Assembly (NCBI GenBank): GCA_900545225.1
Contig: UQXZ01000013.1
Span: 1 to 37,941, forward strand
Origin: an uncultured Eubacteriales bacterium
Lineage (GTDB): Bacteria; Bacillota; Clostridia; Lachnospirales; Lachnospiraceae
Direction: 5' to 3'
Length of the DNA stretch: 37,941 bases
In this document: piece by piece, positions 7,953-15,876 of the stretch
How positions within the stretch are numbered: the stretch's first letter is position 1
Layout: each line of letters starts with the position of its first letter
Notes under the pieces: generated by a model
Database searches by the model: none
Told to the model about the DNA's origin: nothing
The model's input: only the letters and a program-made list of their open reading frames with translations
Position numbers and translations under genes: made by a program

Positions 7953-9161
7953 ATGGCTGATAAAGTTAAAATTGCCGTTGCAGGAACAGGTTATGTAGGC
8001 ATGAGCCTGGCTGTTCTTTTAGCACAGCATAACAAGGTTGTTGCAATAGATGTCGTTGAAGAAAAAGTCAATATGATTAACAACAGGATTTCACCTATTG
8101 TAGACAAAGAAATAGAAGAATATCTTAAAACTAAAGAATTGGATTTAACAGCTACAATTGATGCAAAAGAAGCATACAGTGATGCTGATTATGTTATAGT
8201 GTCTGTTCCTACAAATTATGATTCTGACAAGAACTTCTTTGATACTTCATTTGTAGAAAATGTTTTAGATACTGTGCTTTTATATAATCAGGATGCAACA
8301 ATTGTAATTAAATCTACAATTCCTGTGGGATACACAAAGAGAATAAAAGAAAAATACAAGGCCAACATTATATTCAGCCCTGAATTTTTAAGGGAAAGTA
8401 AGGCGTTATATGATAATTTATATCCAAGCCGAATAATAGTTGGTATTGATAAGGATGATGAGCATCTTAAAGAGAGTGCTCAGAAATTTATTGATCTGCT
8501 TACTGAAAGTGCAATAAAGGAAAATATTGATACGTTAATTATGGGAAGTACAGAGGCAGAGGCTGTTAAGCTCTTTGCCAATACTTATCTTGCTCTCAGA
8601 GTTTCATTTTTCAACGAGCTTGATACATATGCTGAGATAAAAGGTATAAGTACAGAAGATATAATTAATGGTGTATGCCTCGATCCGAGAATCGGAGGAG
8701 GATACAATAATCCTTCATTTGGATATGGCGGTTATTGTCTTCCAAAGGATACTAAGCAGCTTCTTGCAAATTACGATGGAGTTCCTGAACATCTTATGGA
8801 AGCAATCGTAATGAGTAACAGAACACGTAAGGATTACATTGCAGATGTGGTTGAGAAAAAGTTAAATCATGACAGAGATAAAACAATTGGTATTTATCGA
8901 CTTGTTATGAAGACAAATTCTGACAACTTCAGAAACTCTTCTATCCTTGGAGTAATAAAGAGACTTCACGGTGAGGGATATGAATTAACTATTTACGAAC
9001 CAACATTAAACACAGGAGATAAGATTCTCGGTTGTATTGTTGACAATGACCTTGAAAAGTTCAAGAGCTCATCAGATATTATCTTAACAAATAGATATGA
9101 CAGCATTTTAGATGATGTAGCTGATAAGGTTTATACACGAGATGTATTTCATAATGAATAA
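7953..9161 (+). CDS. ugd: UDP-glucose 6-dehydrogenase
   Basis: This 402-residue enzyme oxidises UDP-glucose to UDP-glucuronate with two NAD+. The N-terminal Rossmann motif GTGYVG is at residues 11-16, KSTIPVGYT and FSPEFLRE lie in the core, and the catalytic Cys262 sits in FGYGGYCLPKDTKQL. The length fits the short form found in Firmicutes. It closes the cluster begun at 3376 and is followed by a strong terminator, so the exported polymer probably contains uronic acid or a sugar derived from it. A related UDP-sugar dehydrogenase specificity (for example a UDP-ManNAc enzyme) is less likely given the motifs. Confidence 0.9.
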   Translation: MADKVKIAVAGTGYVGMSLAVLLAQHNKVVAIDVVEEKVNMINNRISPIVDKEIEEYLKTKELDLTATIDAKEAYSDADYVIVSVPTNYDSDKNFFDTSFVENVLDTVLLYNQDATIVIKSTIPVGYTKRIKEKYKANIIFSPEFLRESKALYDNLYPSRIIVGIDKDDEHLKESAQKFIDLLTESAIKENIDTLIMGSTEAEAVKLFANTYLALRVSFFNELDTYAEIKGISTEDIINGVCLDPRIGGGYNNPSFGYGGYCLPKDTKQLLANYDGVPEHLMEAIVMSNRTRKDYIADVVEKKLNHDRDKTIGIYRLVMKTNSDNFRNSSILGVIKRLHGEGYELTIYEPTLNTGDKILGCIVDNDLEKFKSSSDIILTNRYDSILDDVADKVYTRDVFHNE

Positions 9162-9169
9162 ATAAGAAG

Positions 9170-9197
9170 TGGGGTGGTTTTTCACCCCATTTTTGTT
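9170..9197 (+). terminator. Intrinsic terminator after ugd
   Basis: The stem tggggtg (9170-9176) pairs with cacccca (9183-9189) and is followed by tttttgtttttt. It is a textbook terminator, eight bases after the ugd stop codon. Confidence 0.88.
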
Positions 9198-9214
9198 TTT
9201 TAAACATAAATAAC

Positions 9215-9255
9215 AAAAACGGAGTGAAATTGAAATTCATTTTTACTCCGTTTTT
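9215..9255. terminator. Second terminator, copy 1 of a dispersed palindrome
   Basis: The stem aaaaacggagt (9215-9225) pairs with actccgttttt (9245-9255); an inner partly pairing gaaat...attt part separates the arms. The same core, cggagtgaaat, recurs at 15806-15843 as a perfect palindrome. Poly-A on one side and poly-T on the other allow termination in both directions. Confidence 0.78.
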
Positions 9256-9281
9256 TATTTTTATAAAAAATCCGTAAATTA

Positions 9282-9322
9282 TTTTACATCCATTTTACAC
9301 AGACCTGCATATGGATTTTACC
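9282..9322 (+). promoter_or_regulatory. Pho-box-like direct repeats upstream of pstS
   Basis: ttttaca occurs at 9282-9288 and again at 9293-9299, exactly 11 bp apart; a third, imperfect ttttacc is at 9316-9322. Firmicutes PhoP binds direct TT(A/T/C)ACA-type repeats with about 11-bp spacing. The position, about 90-105 bases before the pstS start, and the presence of phoP-phoR in the same operon support autoregulation by phosphate limitation. The site is inferred, not demonstrated. Confidence 0.6.
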
Positions 9323-9386
9323 ATCATGAAATAAACTAAGGCCATAAGTTAAGAATAAATATAAGGTATGTAAAAGGAGTCACAAA

Positions 9387-10214
9387 ATGAAAAAGATTAT
9401 CAGTACAATCGCATTGGCAACATCTATTGGCGCTGTATTCGCAGGCTGTGGAGCAGGAGCTTCAGACAACAGCACAGGAAATGCAGGCGGAACAGTAACA
9501 ACAGATGGTTCAACTTCAATGAGTAAGGTAATTGGTGCTTTAAGTGAGGCTTATGAATCAGATACAGGCGTTACAGTAACATACAACGCTACAGGTTCAG
9601 GATCAGGTATCCAGGCTGTACAGGAAGGAAGATGTGACATCGGACTTTCAAGCCGTTCATTAAAGGATGAAGAAAAAGCAAAGGGCCTTGAAGAAACAAC
9701 TCTTGCTCTTGATGGTATTGCATTAGTAGTGAACCCTGAAAACCCTGTATCAGACTTAGATTTAGAAACAATCAGCAAGATTTATACAGGCGAAATCAGC
9801 AACTGGAAGGATGTTGGTGGAAATGATTCAGACATCGTTCTTATCGGTCGTGAAGCAGGTAGTGGAACAAGAGATGGTTTCGAATCTATTACATATACAA
9901 CAGATAAGTGCCAGTATCGTCAGGAGTTAACATCTACAGGTGATGTTATCGCAACAGTAGCAAGCAACCCTAACGCAATCGGTTATGCATCATTATCAGC
10001 AGTTAAGGATAGTGTAAAGGCACTTAAGGTTGCAGGTGTAGCTCCATCAGAGGAAACTGTTAAGGATGGCAGCTACGTTGTACAGCGTCCATTCGTACTT
10101 GTAACTGTAAAGGACAAAGCTTTATCAGAAAATGCTAAGAAGTTCATGGAATTTGTTACTTCAAAATCCGCCAATGACATTATAAGCGGTGCAGGTGTGG
10201 TTCCTGCTAATTAA
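9387..10214 (+). CDS. pstS: Phosphate ABC transporter substrate-binding lipoprotein PstS
   Basis: This 275-residue lipoprotein captures inorganic phosphate outside the membrane and delivers it to PstCA. A signal peptide ends in the lipobox VFAGC, with Cys21 as the lipidated residue. Phosphate-contacting motifs of the family are present: TTDGSTSMSKV near residue 39, ATGSGSGIQAV, RCDIGLSSR, and REAGSGTRDGFES near residue 154. The start has AAAGGAG eight bases upstream. It leads the pst-pho operon and is separated from pstC by a hairpin (10222-10249) that could keep its level above that of the membrane subunits. Confidence 0.96.
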   Translation: MKKIISTIALATSIGAVFAGCGAGASDNSTGNAGGTVTTDGSTSMSKVIGALSEAYESDTGVTVTYNATGSGSGIQAVQEGRCDIGLSSRSLKDEEKAKGLEETTLALDGIALVVNPENPVSDLDLETISKIYTGEISNWKDVGGNDSDIVLIGREAGSGTRDGFESITYTTDKCQYRQELTSTGDVIATVASNPNAIGYASLSAVKDSVKALKVAGVAPSEETVKDGSYVVQRPFVLVTVKDKALSENAKKFMEFVTSKSANDIISGAGVVPAN

Positions 10215-10221
10215 TAACTGC

Positions 10222-10249
10222 AAGCGGCGGAAGTTAAATTCCGTCGCTT
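10222..10249 (+). terminator. Intercistronic hairpin between pstS and pstC
   Basis: The stem aagcggcggaa (10222-10232) pairs with ttccgtcgctt (10239-10249), with one G-U pair, followed by only a short T/A stretch (attaaatt). It probably works as a partial terminator or a 3'-end stabiliser for the pstS message, with readthrough into pstC. Confidence 0.65.
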
Positions 10250-10268
10250 ATTAAATTGAGGTCGTATT

Positions 10269-11141
10269 ATGAAGAAAAAGAAATTATTTGAAAATGTCGT
10301 ACACGGTATTTTTCTTATACTCGGAACAATAACTGTAGGCTTTGTTCTTGTTATAACAATATATCTTATAGTTTCAGGTATTCCTGCAATTGCAGAAATC
10401 GGATTATTTAACTTCCTTTTTGGTCAGGAGTGGGCGTCAACTGCTGCAGAACCTAAATTTGGAATCTTACCATTCATATTATCGAGTGTATACGGTATGG
10501 GAGGAGCAATCCTTATTGGTGTACCAATAGGATTCTTCACTGCAGTATTCCTTTCAAAGGTAGCCAATAAAAAGGTAAAAGCCGTAGTAGGTGCAGCTGT
10601 AAATCTTCTCGCCGGCATTCCTTCCGTTGTATACGGTCTTGTAGGTATGCTTGTTCTTGTACCGGGAATCAGAATTTTATTTAACTTACCGGATGGAGCG
10701 AGTCTTCTTGCATCAATTATCGTATTGGCCGTAATGATTCTTCCTAGCATTATTAAAATGTCAATGACAGCACTTGATGCTGTGCCAAGAGAATATGAGG
10801 AAGGTTCACTTGCTCTTGGAGCAACTACAACAGAGACATATTTCAAGGTTTCCGTACCTGCTGCCAAGAGTGGTATTGCAGCGGCTGTAGTACTTGGTGT
10901 AGGACGAGCAATTGGTGAGACAATGGCGGTTATCATGGTAGCGGGAAATGTTGCTAATATGCCTACATTATTCGGTAGTGTTCGTTTTCTTACAACAGCT
11001 GTTGCCAGTGAAATGTCTTATTCAAGTCCGGGAAGCTTACAGAGAAATGCATTATTTTCAATAGCTCTTGTGCTTTTCTTATTTATTATGCTTATTAATG
11101 CAACGCTTAATTTTCTTCTGAAGAGAGATAAGGAGAAATAA
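10269..11141 (+). CDS. pstC: Phosphate ABC transporter permease PstC
   Basis: This 290-residue membrane protein has six hydrophobic segments and forms the phosphate channel with PstA. The binding-protein-dependent permease loop EYEEGSLALGATTTETYFKVSVPAAKSGI (residues about 176-204) contains the conserved EGSxALGA motif that contacts PstB. GEWASTAAEPKFGILPF-like sequence in the first periplasmic loop is typical of PstC. The stop is one base before the pstA start, indicating translational coupling. Confidence 0.94.
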   Translation: MKKKKLFENVVHGIFLILGTITVGFVLVITIYLIVSGIPAIAEIGLFNFLFGQEWASTAAEPKFGILPFILSSVYGMGGAILIGVPIGFFTAVFLSKVANKKVKAVVGAAVNLLAGIPSVVYGLVGMLVLVPGIRILFNLPDGASLLASIIVLAVMILPSIIKMSMTALDAVPREYEEGSLALGATTTETYFKVSVPAAKSGIAAAVVLGVGRAIGETMAVIMVAGNVANMPTLFGSVRFLTTAVASEMSYSSPGSLQRNALFSIALVLFLFIMLINATLNFLLKRDKEK

Positions 11142-11142
11142 T

Positions 11143-11985
11143 ATGAATAGAAAGAGAAAAACGTATATTGCCTCCATGCGTGGACTGATGATCGTATCAA
11201 CCATAATTACAGTGGCATTAGCGCTTTTTATACTTATATATGTATTTGCAAAGGGTATTCCTAACATAAACTGGGAATTACTTTCTACAAAACCGAGTTA
11301 TTCAGCAGATAGAATAGGTATTTTGCCGGATATTCTCAACACAATATACATTTTGCTTGCCACACTTCTTATAGTTATTCCGCTCGGTGTTGGAGCTGCA
11401 ATTTACCTTACGGAATATGCAAAGAATAAAAAAATAGTTGCCATAATCGAATATGCAGCGGAAACATTATCAGGTATTCCTTCAATCATTTATGGACTTG
11501 TTGGTATGCTCCTCTTTTCAAATAACTTTGGTACAAGTCTTATTGCAGGTTCATTAACTCTTGTAATTATGAATCTCCCTACAATAATGAGAACTACTCA
11601 GGAAAGTCTTAAGACTGTTCCTCAGAGTTACAGAGAGGGTGCATTTGGACTTGGTGCCGGAAAATGGCGCGTTATCCGTACGGTTGTACTTCCTGGATGC
11701 GTTGACGGTGTAATAACAGGATGTATTTTATCAGCAGGTCGTATTATTGGTGAGTCTGCGGCATTGCTTTTCACAGCAGGTTTTGCACATGCCATACATG
11801 GTGTGCTTTCTGGACTTGCTTCACCGGGAGCAACATTAACAGTTGCACTTTATGTCTATGCAAAAGAAGAAGGTGAATTCGGAATTGCATTTGCCGTTGC
11901 AGCAATACTTATGATCTTAATGTTGCTTATAAACTTATCAGCAAGTTTAGTAGGAAAACATTTCGCCAAAAGGAGAAAAGTATGA
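11143..11985 (+). CDS. pstA: Phosphate ABC transporter permease PstA
   Basis: This 280-residue permease partners PstC. Six hydrophobic segments are visible. The PstB-contact motif YREGAFGLGAGKWRVIRTVVLPG is at about residues 164-186, and SADRIGILPDILNTIYIL is the PstA-type first transmembrane approach. The AAGGAGAAATA before the ATG overlaps the pstC end. The gene ends with an ATGA overlap into pstB. Confidence 0.94.
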   Translation: MNRKRKTYIASMRGLMIVSTIITVALALFILIYVFAKGIPNINWELLSTKPSYSADRIGILPDILNTIYILLATLLIVIPLGVGAAIYLTEYAKNKKIVAIIEYAAETLSGIPSIIYGLVGMLLFSNNFGTSLIAGSLTLVIMNLPTIMRTTQESLKTVPQSYREGAFGLGAGKWRVIRTVVLPGCVDGVITGCILSAGRIIGESAALLFTAGFAHAIHGVLSGLASPGATLTVALYVYAKEEGEFGIAFAVAAILMILMLLINLSASLVGKHFAKRRKV

Positions 11986-12737
11986 GTGATGTAATAACTG
12001 TCAAGGATTTATGCCTTTGGTACGGTGAAAACCAGGCTTTAAAAAATATAAATATCAATATACCGGAAAAAAGCATTACTGCATTTATCGGACCTTCAGG
12101 ATGTGGAAAGTCAACATTTCTTAAGACTCTTAACAGAATGAATGACCTTGTGGGAAATGTTAAAATCACAGGTGAGGTTTGTTACGAGGGTAAGAATATT
12201 TACGATAAGGATGTGGATGTTAACGAATTAAGAAAAGACGTAGGTATGGTATTCCAAAGACCTAATCCATTTCCTATGAGTATCTACGACAACATAGCGT
12301 ATGGTCCAAGAACACACGGAATAACTAACAGAGTAAAGTTAGATGAAATAGTGGAAAAGGCTTTAAGAGACGCTGCCATCTGGGATGAGGTAAAGGACAG
12401 GCTTAAGAAAAGTGCCCTTGGACTTTCAGGTGGTCAGCAGCAGAGACTCTGTATTGCACGTGCTCTTGCCGTAGGTCCAAAGGTGCTTCTTATGGATGAA
12501 CCTACTTCTGCACTTGATCCTATTTCAACTTCAAGAATAGAAGAACTCACATTGCAGCTGAAAAAAGATTACACTATAATTATGGTAACTCATAATATGC
12601 AGCAGGCAGTTCGTATTTCAGACTATACTGCATTCTTCCTTCTTGGAGATTTAATCGAATTTGATAGTACTGAAAAATTATTCTCACAGCCAAGTGAGAA
12701 GAAAACAGAGGATTATATTACAGGAAGGTTTGGTTAA
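11982..12737 (+). CDS. pstB: Phosphate ABC transporter ATPase PstB
   Basis: This 251-residue ATPase powers phosphate import. Walker A GPSGCGKST is at about residues 36-44, and the PstB-specific LNRMNDLV follows. The Q-loop is FQRPNPFPMSIYDNIAYG, the signature LSGGQQQRLCIARALA and Walker B VLLMDEPTSALDP. The C-terminal EDYITGRFG is a common PstB ending. It overlaps pstA by four bases (ATGA) and is two bases from phoU. Confidence 0.96.
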   Translation: MSDVITVKDLCLWYGENQALKNININIPEKSITAFIGPSGCGKSTFLKTLNRMNDLVGNVKITGEVCYEGKNIYDKDVDVNELRKDVGMVFQRPNPFPMSIYDNIAYGPRTHGITNRVKLDEIVEKALRDAAIWDEVKDRLKKSALGLSGGQQQRLCIARALAVGPKVLLMDEPTSALDPISTSRIEELTLQLKKDYTIIMVTHNMQQAVRISDYTAFFLLGDLIEFDSTEKLFSQPSEKKTEDYITGRFG

Positions 12738-12739
12738 TT

Positions 12740-13381
12740 ATGAGAAGTAGATTTGATGAACAGCTCAGTCTGTTAAATAAAAAAATGATTGAAATGGGCA
12801 CAGAATGTGAAAGCATTATTAACCTGTCAGTAAAGGCTCTTATTGAAGGAGATACTACATGCGCTGAGACAGCAAAGCACTTAAGGGGCAATATTGATCA
12901 TATGGAAAGGGATATAGAATCCATCTGCATCAAGCTCCTCCTTCAGCAGCAGCCTGTGGCAAGAGACTTAAGAGTAATATCAGCGGCCCTAAAAATGATT
13001 ACTGACATGGAAAGAATCGGTGATCAGGCTGAAAATATTACTGACATTGTTGCAAGTCTTAATGGCAGAAATGACATTGGATGTGAAAATATACGTATTA
13101 TGGCTGAAGCTGCCATGAAGATGGTGACTAAGAGCATTGATGCATATGTAAAGCAGGACATGGAACTTTCCAATGATGTTATCAATTATGATGATGTGGT
13201 AGATGATGCATTTGACCGTGTAAAACAGAATCTTATTAAGATGATTTCTGAAAATGTTTCAGACGGTGAATATGCTTTGGATCTTCTTATGATTGCCAAG
13301 TACTTTGAGAAAATAGGAGATCATGCCGTAAATATTGCTGAATGGGTTGAATATTCGCTTACTGGTGTCCATAAGGGATAA
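12740..13381 (+). CDS. phoU: Phosphate signalling protein PhoU
   Basis: This 213-residue all-helical protein has two PhoU repeats. Each carries the metal-binding E/DxxxD pattern: ALKMITDMERIGDQAENI near residue 85 and LLMIAKYFEKIGDHAVNI near 182. PhoU links Pst transporter status to the sensor kinase and dampens the response when phosphate is plentiful. It sits between pstB and the two-component genes, all closely spaced, so transport and signalling are one operon. Confidence 0.95.
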   Translation: MRSRFDEQLSLLNKKMIEMGTECESIINLSVKALIEGDTTCAETAKHLRGNIDHMERDIESICIKLLLQQQPVARDLRVISAALKMITDMERIGDQAENITDIVASLNGRNDIGCENIRIMAEAAMKMVTKSIDAYVKQDMELSNDVINYDDVVDDAFDRVKQNLIKMISENVSDGEYALDLLMIAKYFEKIGDHAVNIAEWVEYSLTGVHKG

Positions 13382-13385
13382 TATT

Positions 13386-14063
13386 ATGATTTGGTGTGTC
13401 GACGACGATGATACAATTCGCGAAATAGAAGTTTATACATTAACACAGACAGGTTTTGAGGCAAGGGGATTTGCTGATGGTAACTCCATGCTTGAAACGC
13501 TGAAGACAGAAATACCGGAGCTTATTGTGCTTGATATAATGCTTCCGGGTAAGGACGGGGTTGAAGTGCTTAAGGAAATTCGAAGTGATTCCCAGACAGC
13601 TAAAATACCTGTAATTATGGCTACCGCAAAGGGTACTGAAATGGATAAGATACATGGGCTGGATACGGGTGCCGATGATTATCTTGTAAAACCATTTGGT
13701 ATGATGGAAATGGTATCCAGAATAAAAGCGGTTTTAAGACGATGTGAACCTGTAAAAAATGAGGATGATATTGTTTCAATAGGAGATATCGTTCTTAACG
13801 ATAAGGAACATATCGTTACGGCTAAGGGTGAAAATGTAAATCTTACATTTAAGGAATATAAAATATTAAAGCTGTTTATGAACAACCCTGATATTGTATT
13901 TTCAAGAGATAAACTGCTTTCAGAGGTCTGGGGTGTTGATTATCTCGGTGAATCAAGAACAGTGGATATGCACATTAAAACTCTGCGTCAGAAGCTTGGA
14001 GAAGCAGGGGCGCAGATAAAGACAGTGATTGGTGTGGGCTATAAATTAGGGAGTTCTAAATGA
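13386..14063 (+). CDS. phoP: Phosphate response regulator (PhoP/PhoB type)
   Basis: This is an OmpR/PhoB-family regulator of 225 residues. The receiver domain has the acidic pocket DDDD at residues 6-9, the phosphoacceptor Asp50 (VLDIMLPGKDG) and the switch Lys in DYLVKPFG. The C-terminal winged helix includes FKEYKILKLFMNN and RTVDMHIKTLRQKLG. I place the start at ATG 13386 (MIWCVDDDD), preceded by AAGGGA. An in-frame start at 13335 would put 17 residues inside phoU that are not part of the fold. It is expected to bind the direct repeats upstream of pstS. It overlaps the kinase gene by four bases. Confidence 0.93.
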   Translation: MIWCVDDDDTIREIEVYTLTQTGFEARGFADGNSMLETLKTEIPELIVLDIMLPGKDGVEVLKEIRSDSQTAKIPVIMATAKGTEMDKIHGLDTGADDYLVKPFGMMEMVSRIKAVLRRCEPVKNEDDIVSIGDIVLNDKEHIVTAKGENVNLTFKEYKILKLFMNNPDIVFSRDKLLSEVWGVDYLGESRTVDMHIKTLRQKLGEAGAQIKTVIGVGYKLGSSK

Positions 14064-15721
14064 GTAAAAAGATTTTCCGATCCATAATGGCTGTAACACT
14101 AATTGTATTTGTAGCTGTCTTTATTACTGCCATTGTTTTTTTATACAACTATTTTGTGAAACTGCAGGTTTCAAGACTTAAGGATGAATTAACCATCGTC
14201 TCAGCCAGTGTAAATGATGAAGGTGTTAAATATTTTGATAAGTTTAATTCATCTGTATTTCGTTTAACTCTCATTTCTTCCGATGGAAATGTAATGTATG
14301 ACAGTCAGGCAGATCCTGAGAGCATGGGTAATCATCTGGACAGAGAGGAAGTTTCAGAGGCTCTTGCCCACGGCAGGGGCAGTAGTGACAGATACTCATC
14401 AACACTGACAGAGAGAACATTTTACGAAGCGCAGAAGTTAGACAATGGAGAAGTGCTCCGTATTTCCGTAGACCAGGCATCTGTAGGAGGCCTGCTGATT
14501 GGAATGTCACCAGCAATAATCAGTATAATTGTTATTGCCATTATACTTGCCATCCTGCTTTCCCACAGAATGTCAAAGAATATAGTTAAGCCATTAATTG
14601 CAATTGATCTGGATAACCCTGAACAGAATGATACATATGAAGAACTGACACCAATTCTTTCAAGGTTAAGTAAACAGCATAAACAGATTACAGATCAGAT
14701 ACATGAGCTTAAACGTAAATCTGATGAATTTAAACAGATTACGGATTCAATGAATGAAGGACTTATTATACTGGATAAAAATGGCACGGTACTCAGCATC
14801 AATAATGCAGCAAAGAACCTTTTTGCAACTGACGACTCCGTTATAGGACGTGATTTCCTTATTGTAGACAGAAGCCAGGAAATGAATGAGGCCGTAAGTA
14901 AGGCGCTTAATGGTGGAGGTCATAGTGAATTCCGAAAGGGAATAGGCGGAAATGAGTACCAGTTTATGGTAAACTGCACAGAATCAGAGGGAGAAACAAT
15001 CGGAGTCGTAATCCTCTGTTTCGATATCACTGAAATAGTATTTGCAGAGCGCAACCGTCAGGAATTTACTGCAAATGTCTCCCATGAATTAAAGACACCG
15101 CTACATTCAATTATAGGAAGTGCAGAGCTTCTTGAAAATGATCTTGTAAAGCCGGGGGACACTAAGAAATTTATCGGAAATATTAAGAGAGAGGTCACAA
15201 GACTGGTTACTCTTATTAATGATATAATAGAGTTGTCCAAGCTTGATGAGAACAGTGAAATACCTAAGGAGCCTGTTGATATTTATGATGTAGCGGACGA
15301 GGTTGTAGATGTCCTTTCTCAATCCGCACAAAAGAAGAATGTGGATCTCATCCTCAACGGGGAGCACTGTGTTATCGACGGCATCAGAAGATACATTTAC
15401 GAAATAATATACAATCTATGTGACAATGCCGTCCGTTACAATAAGGATGGTGGCAGTGTTACGATAAATATTAATAAAGACATTACCAAGAACGGTGAAA
15501 ATGTAGTTCTTTCCGTAAGTGATACGGGAATCGGTATTCCGGTTGAACATCAGGGAAGAATATTTGAAAGATTTTATCGTGCAGATAAAAGTCATTCCAG
15601 GGAAACCGGTGGAACAGGTTTAGGCCTTTCCATAGTAAAGCATGCAGTGGCATATCATAATGGTACTATTAAGCTTGAAAGCAAACCGGGAAAAGGAACA
15701 ACAATCACCGTTAAGTTTTGA
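14060..15721 (+). CDS. phoR: Phosphate sensor histidine kinase (PhoR type)
   Basis: This 553-residue membrane kinase has a first membrane segment at about residues 9-31, an extracytoplasmic stretch, and a second segment at about 150-172. A PAS-like region follows near 230-325. The HisKA box FTANVSHELKTPLHSI has phospho-acceptor His342, and the ATPase domain has N (NLCDNAVRYN), G1 (DTGIGIP), F (IFERFYR) and G2 (GGTGLGLSIVKHA) boxes. It follows the phosphate regulator with an ATGA overlap and closes the operon. The domain order matches Firmicutes PhoR. Confidence 0.93.
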   Translation: MSKKIFRSIMAVTLIVFVAVFITAIVFLYNYFVKLQVSRLKDELTIVSASVNDEGVKYFDKFNSSVFRLTLISSDGNVMYDSQADPESMGNHLDREEVSEALAHGRGSSDRYSSTLTERTFYEAQKLDNGEVLRISVDQASVGGLLIGMSPAIISIIVIAIILAILLSHRMSKNIVKPLIAIDLDNPEQNDTYEELTPILSRLSKQHKQITDQIHELKRKSDEFKQITDSMNEGLIILDKNGTVLSINNAAKNLFATDDSVIGRDFLIVDRSQEMNEAVSKALNGGGHSEFRKGIGGNEYQFMVNCTESEGETIGVVILCFDITEIVFAERNRQEFTANVSHELKTPLHSIIGSAELLENDLVKPGDTKKFIGNIKREVTRLVTLINDIIELSKLDENSEIPKEPVDIYDVADEVVDVLSQSAQKKNVDLILNGEHCVIDGIRRYIYEIIYNLCDNAVRYNKDGGSVTININKDITKNGENVVLSVSDTGIGIPVEHQGRIFERFYRADKSHSRETGGTGLGLSIVKHAVAYHNGTIKLESKPGKGTTITVKF

Positions 15722-15805
15722 AAGCAAACTAAGAACAATAAAACTCGTAAAACAAGGTCAGAAAAAACTCTAAAAAGGCTTGAAAAGCAAAATCTAAAAC
15801 AAATA

Positions 15806-15843
15806 AAAAACGGAGTGAAATGAATTCATTTCACTCCGTTTTT
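15806..15843. terminator. Perfect 38-bp palindromic bidirectional terminator, copy 2
   Basis: The palindrome is centred between 15824 and 15825, with every base paired from 15806 to 15843. Five A residues lead in and five T residues close it. It lies between the convergent phoR (+) and manC (-) genes, so it can end both transcripts. Its core, cggagtgaaat, is shared with 9215-9255. Confidence 0.9.
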
Positions 15844-15876
15844 CTTATTTATACGATTGAGTAATGAAAGTTATAC

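Noticed and set aside
10424..10936. Minus-strand open frame of 170 codons
   Set aside because: It is antisense to pstC and is an artefact of its codon pattern.
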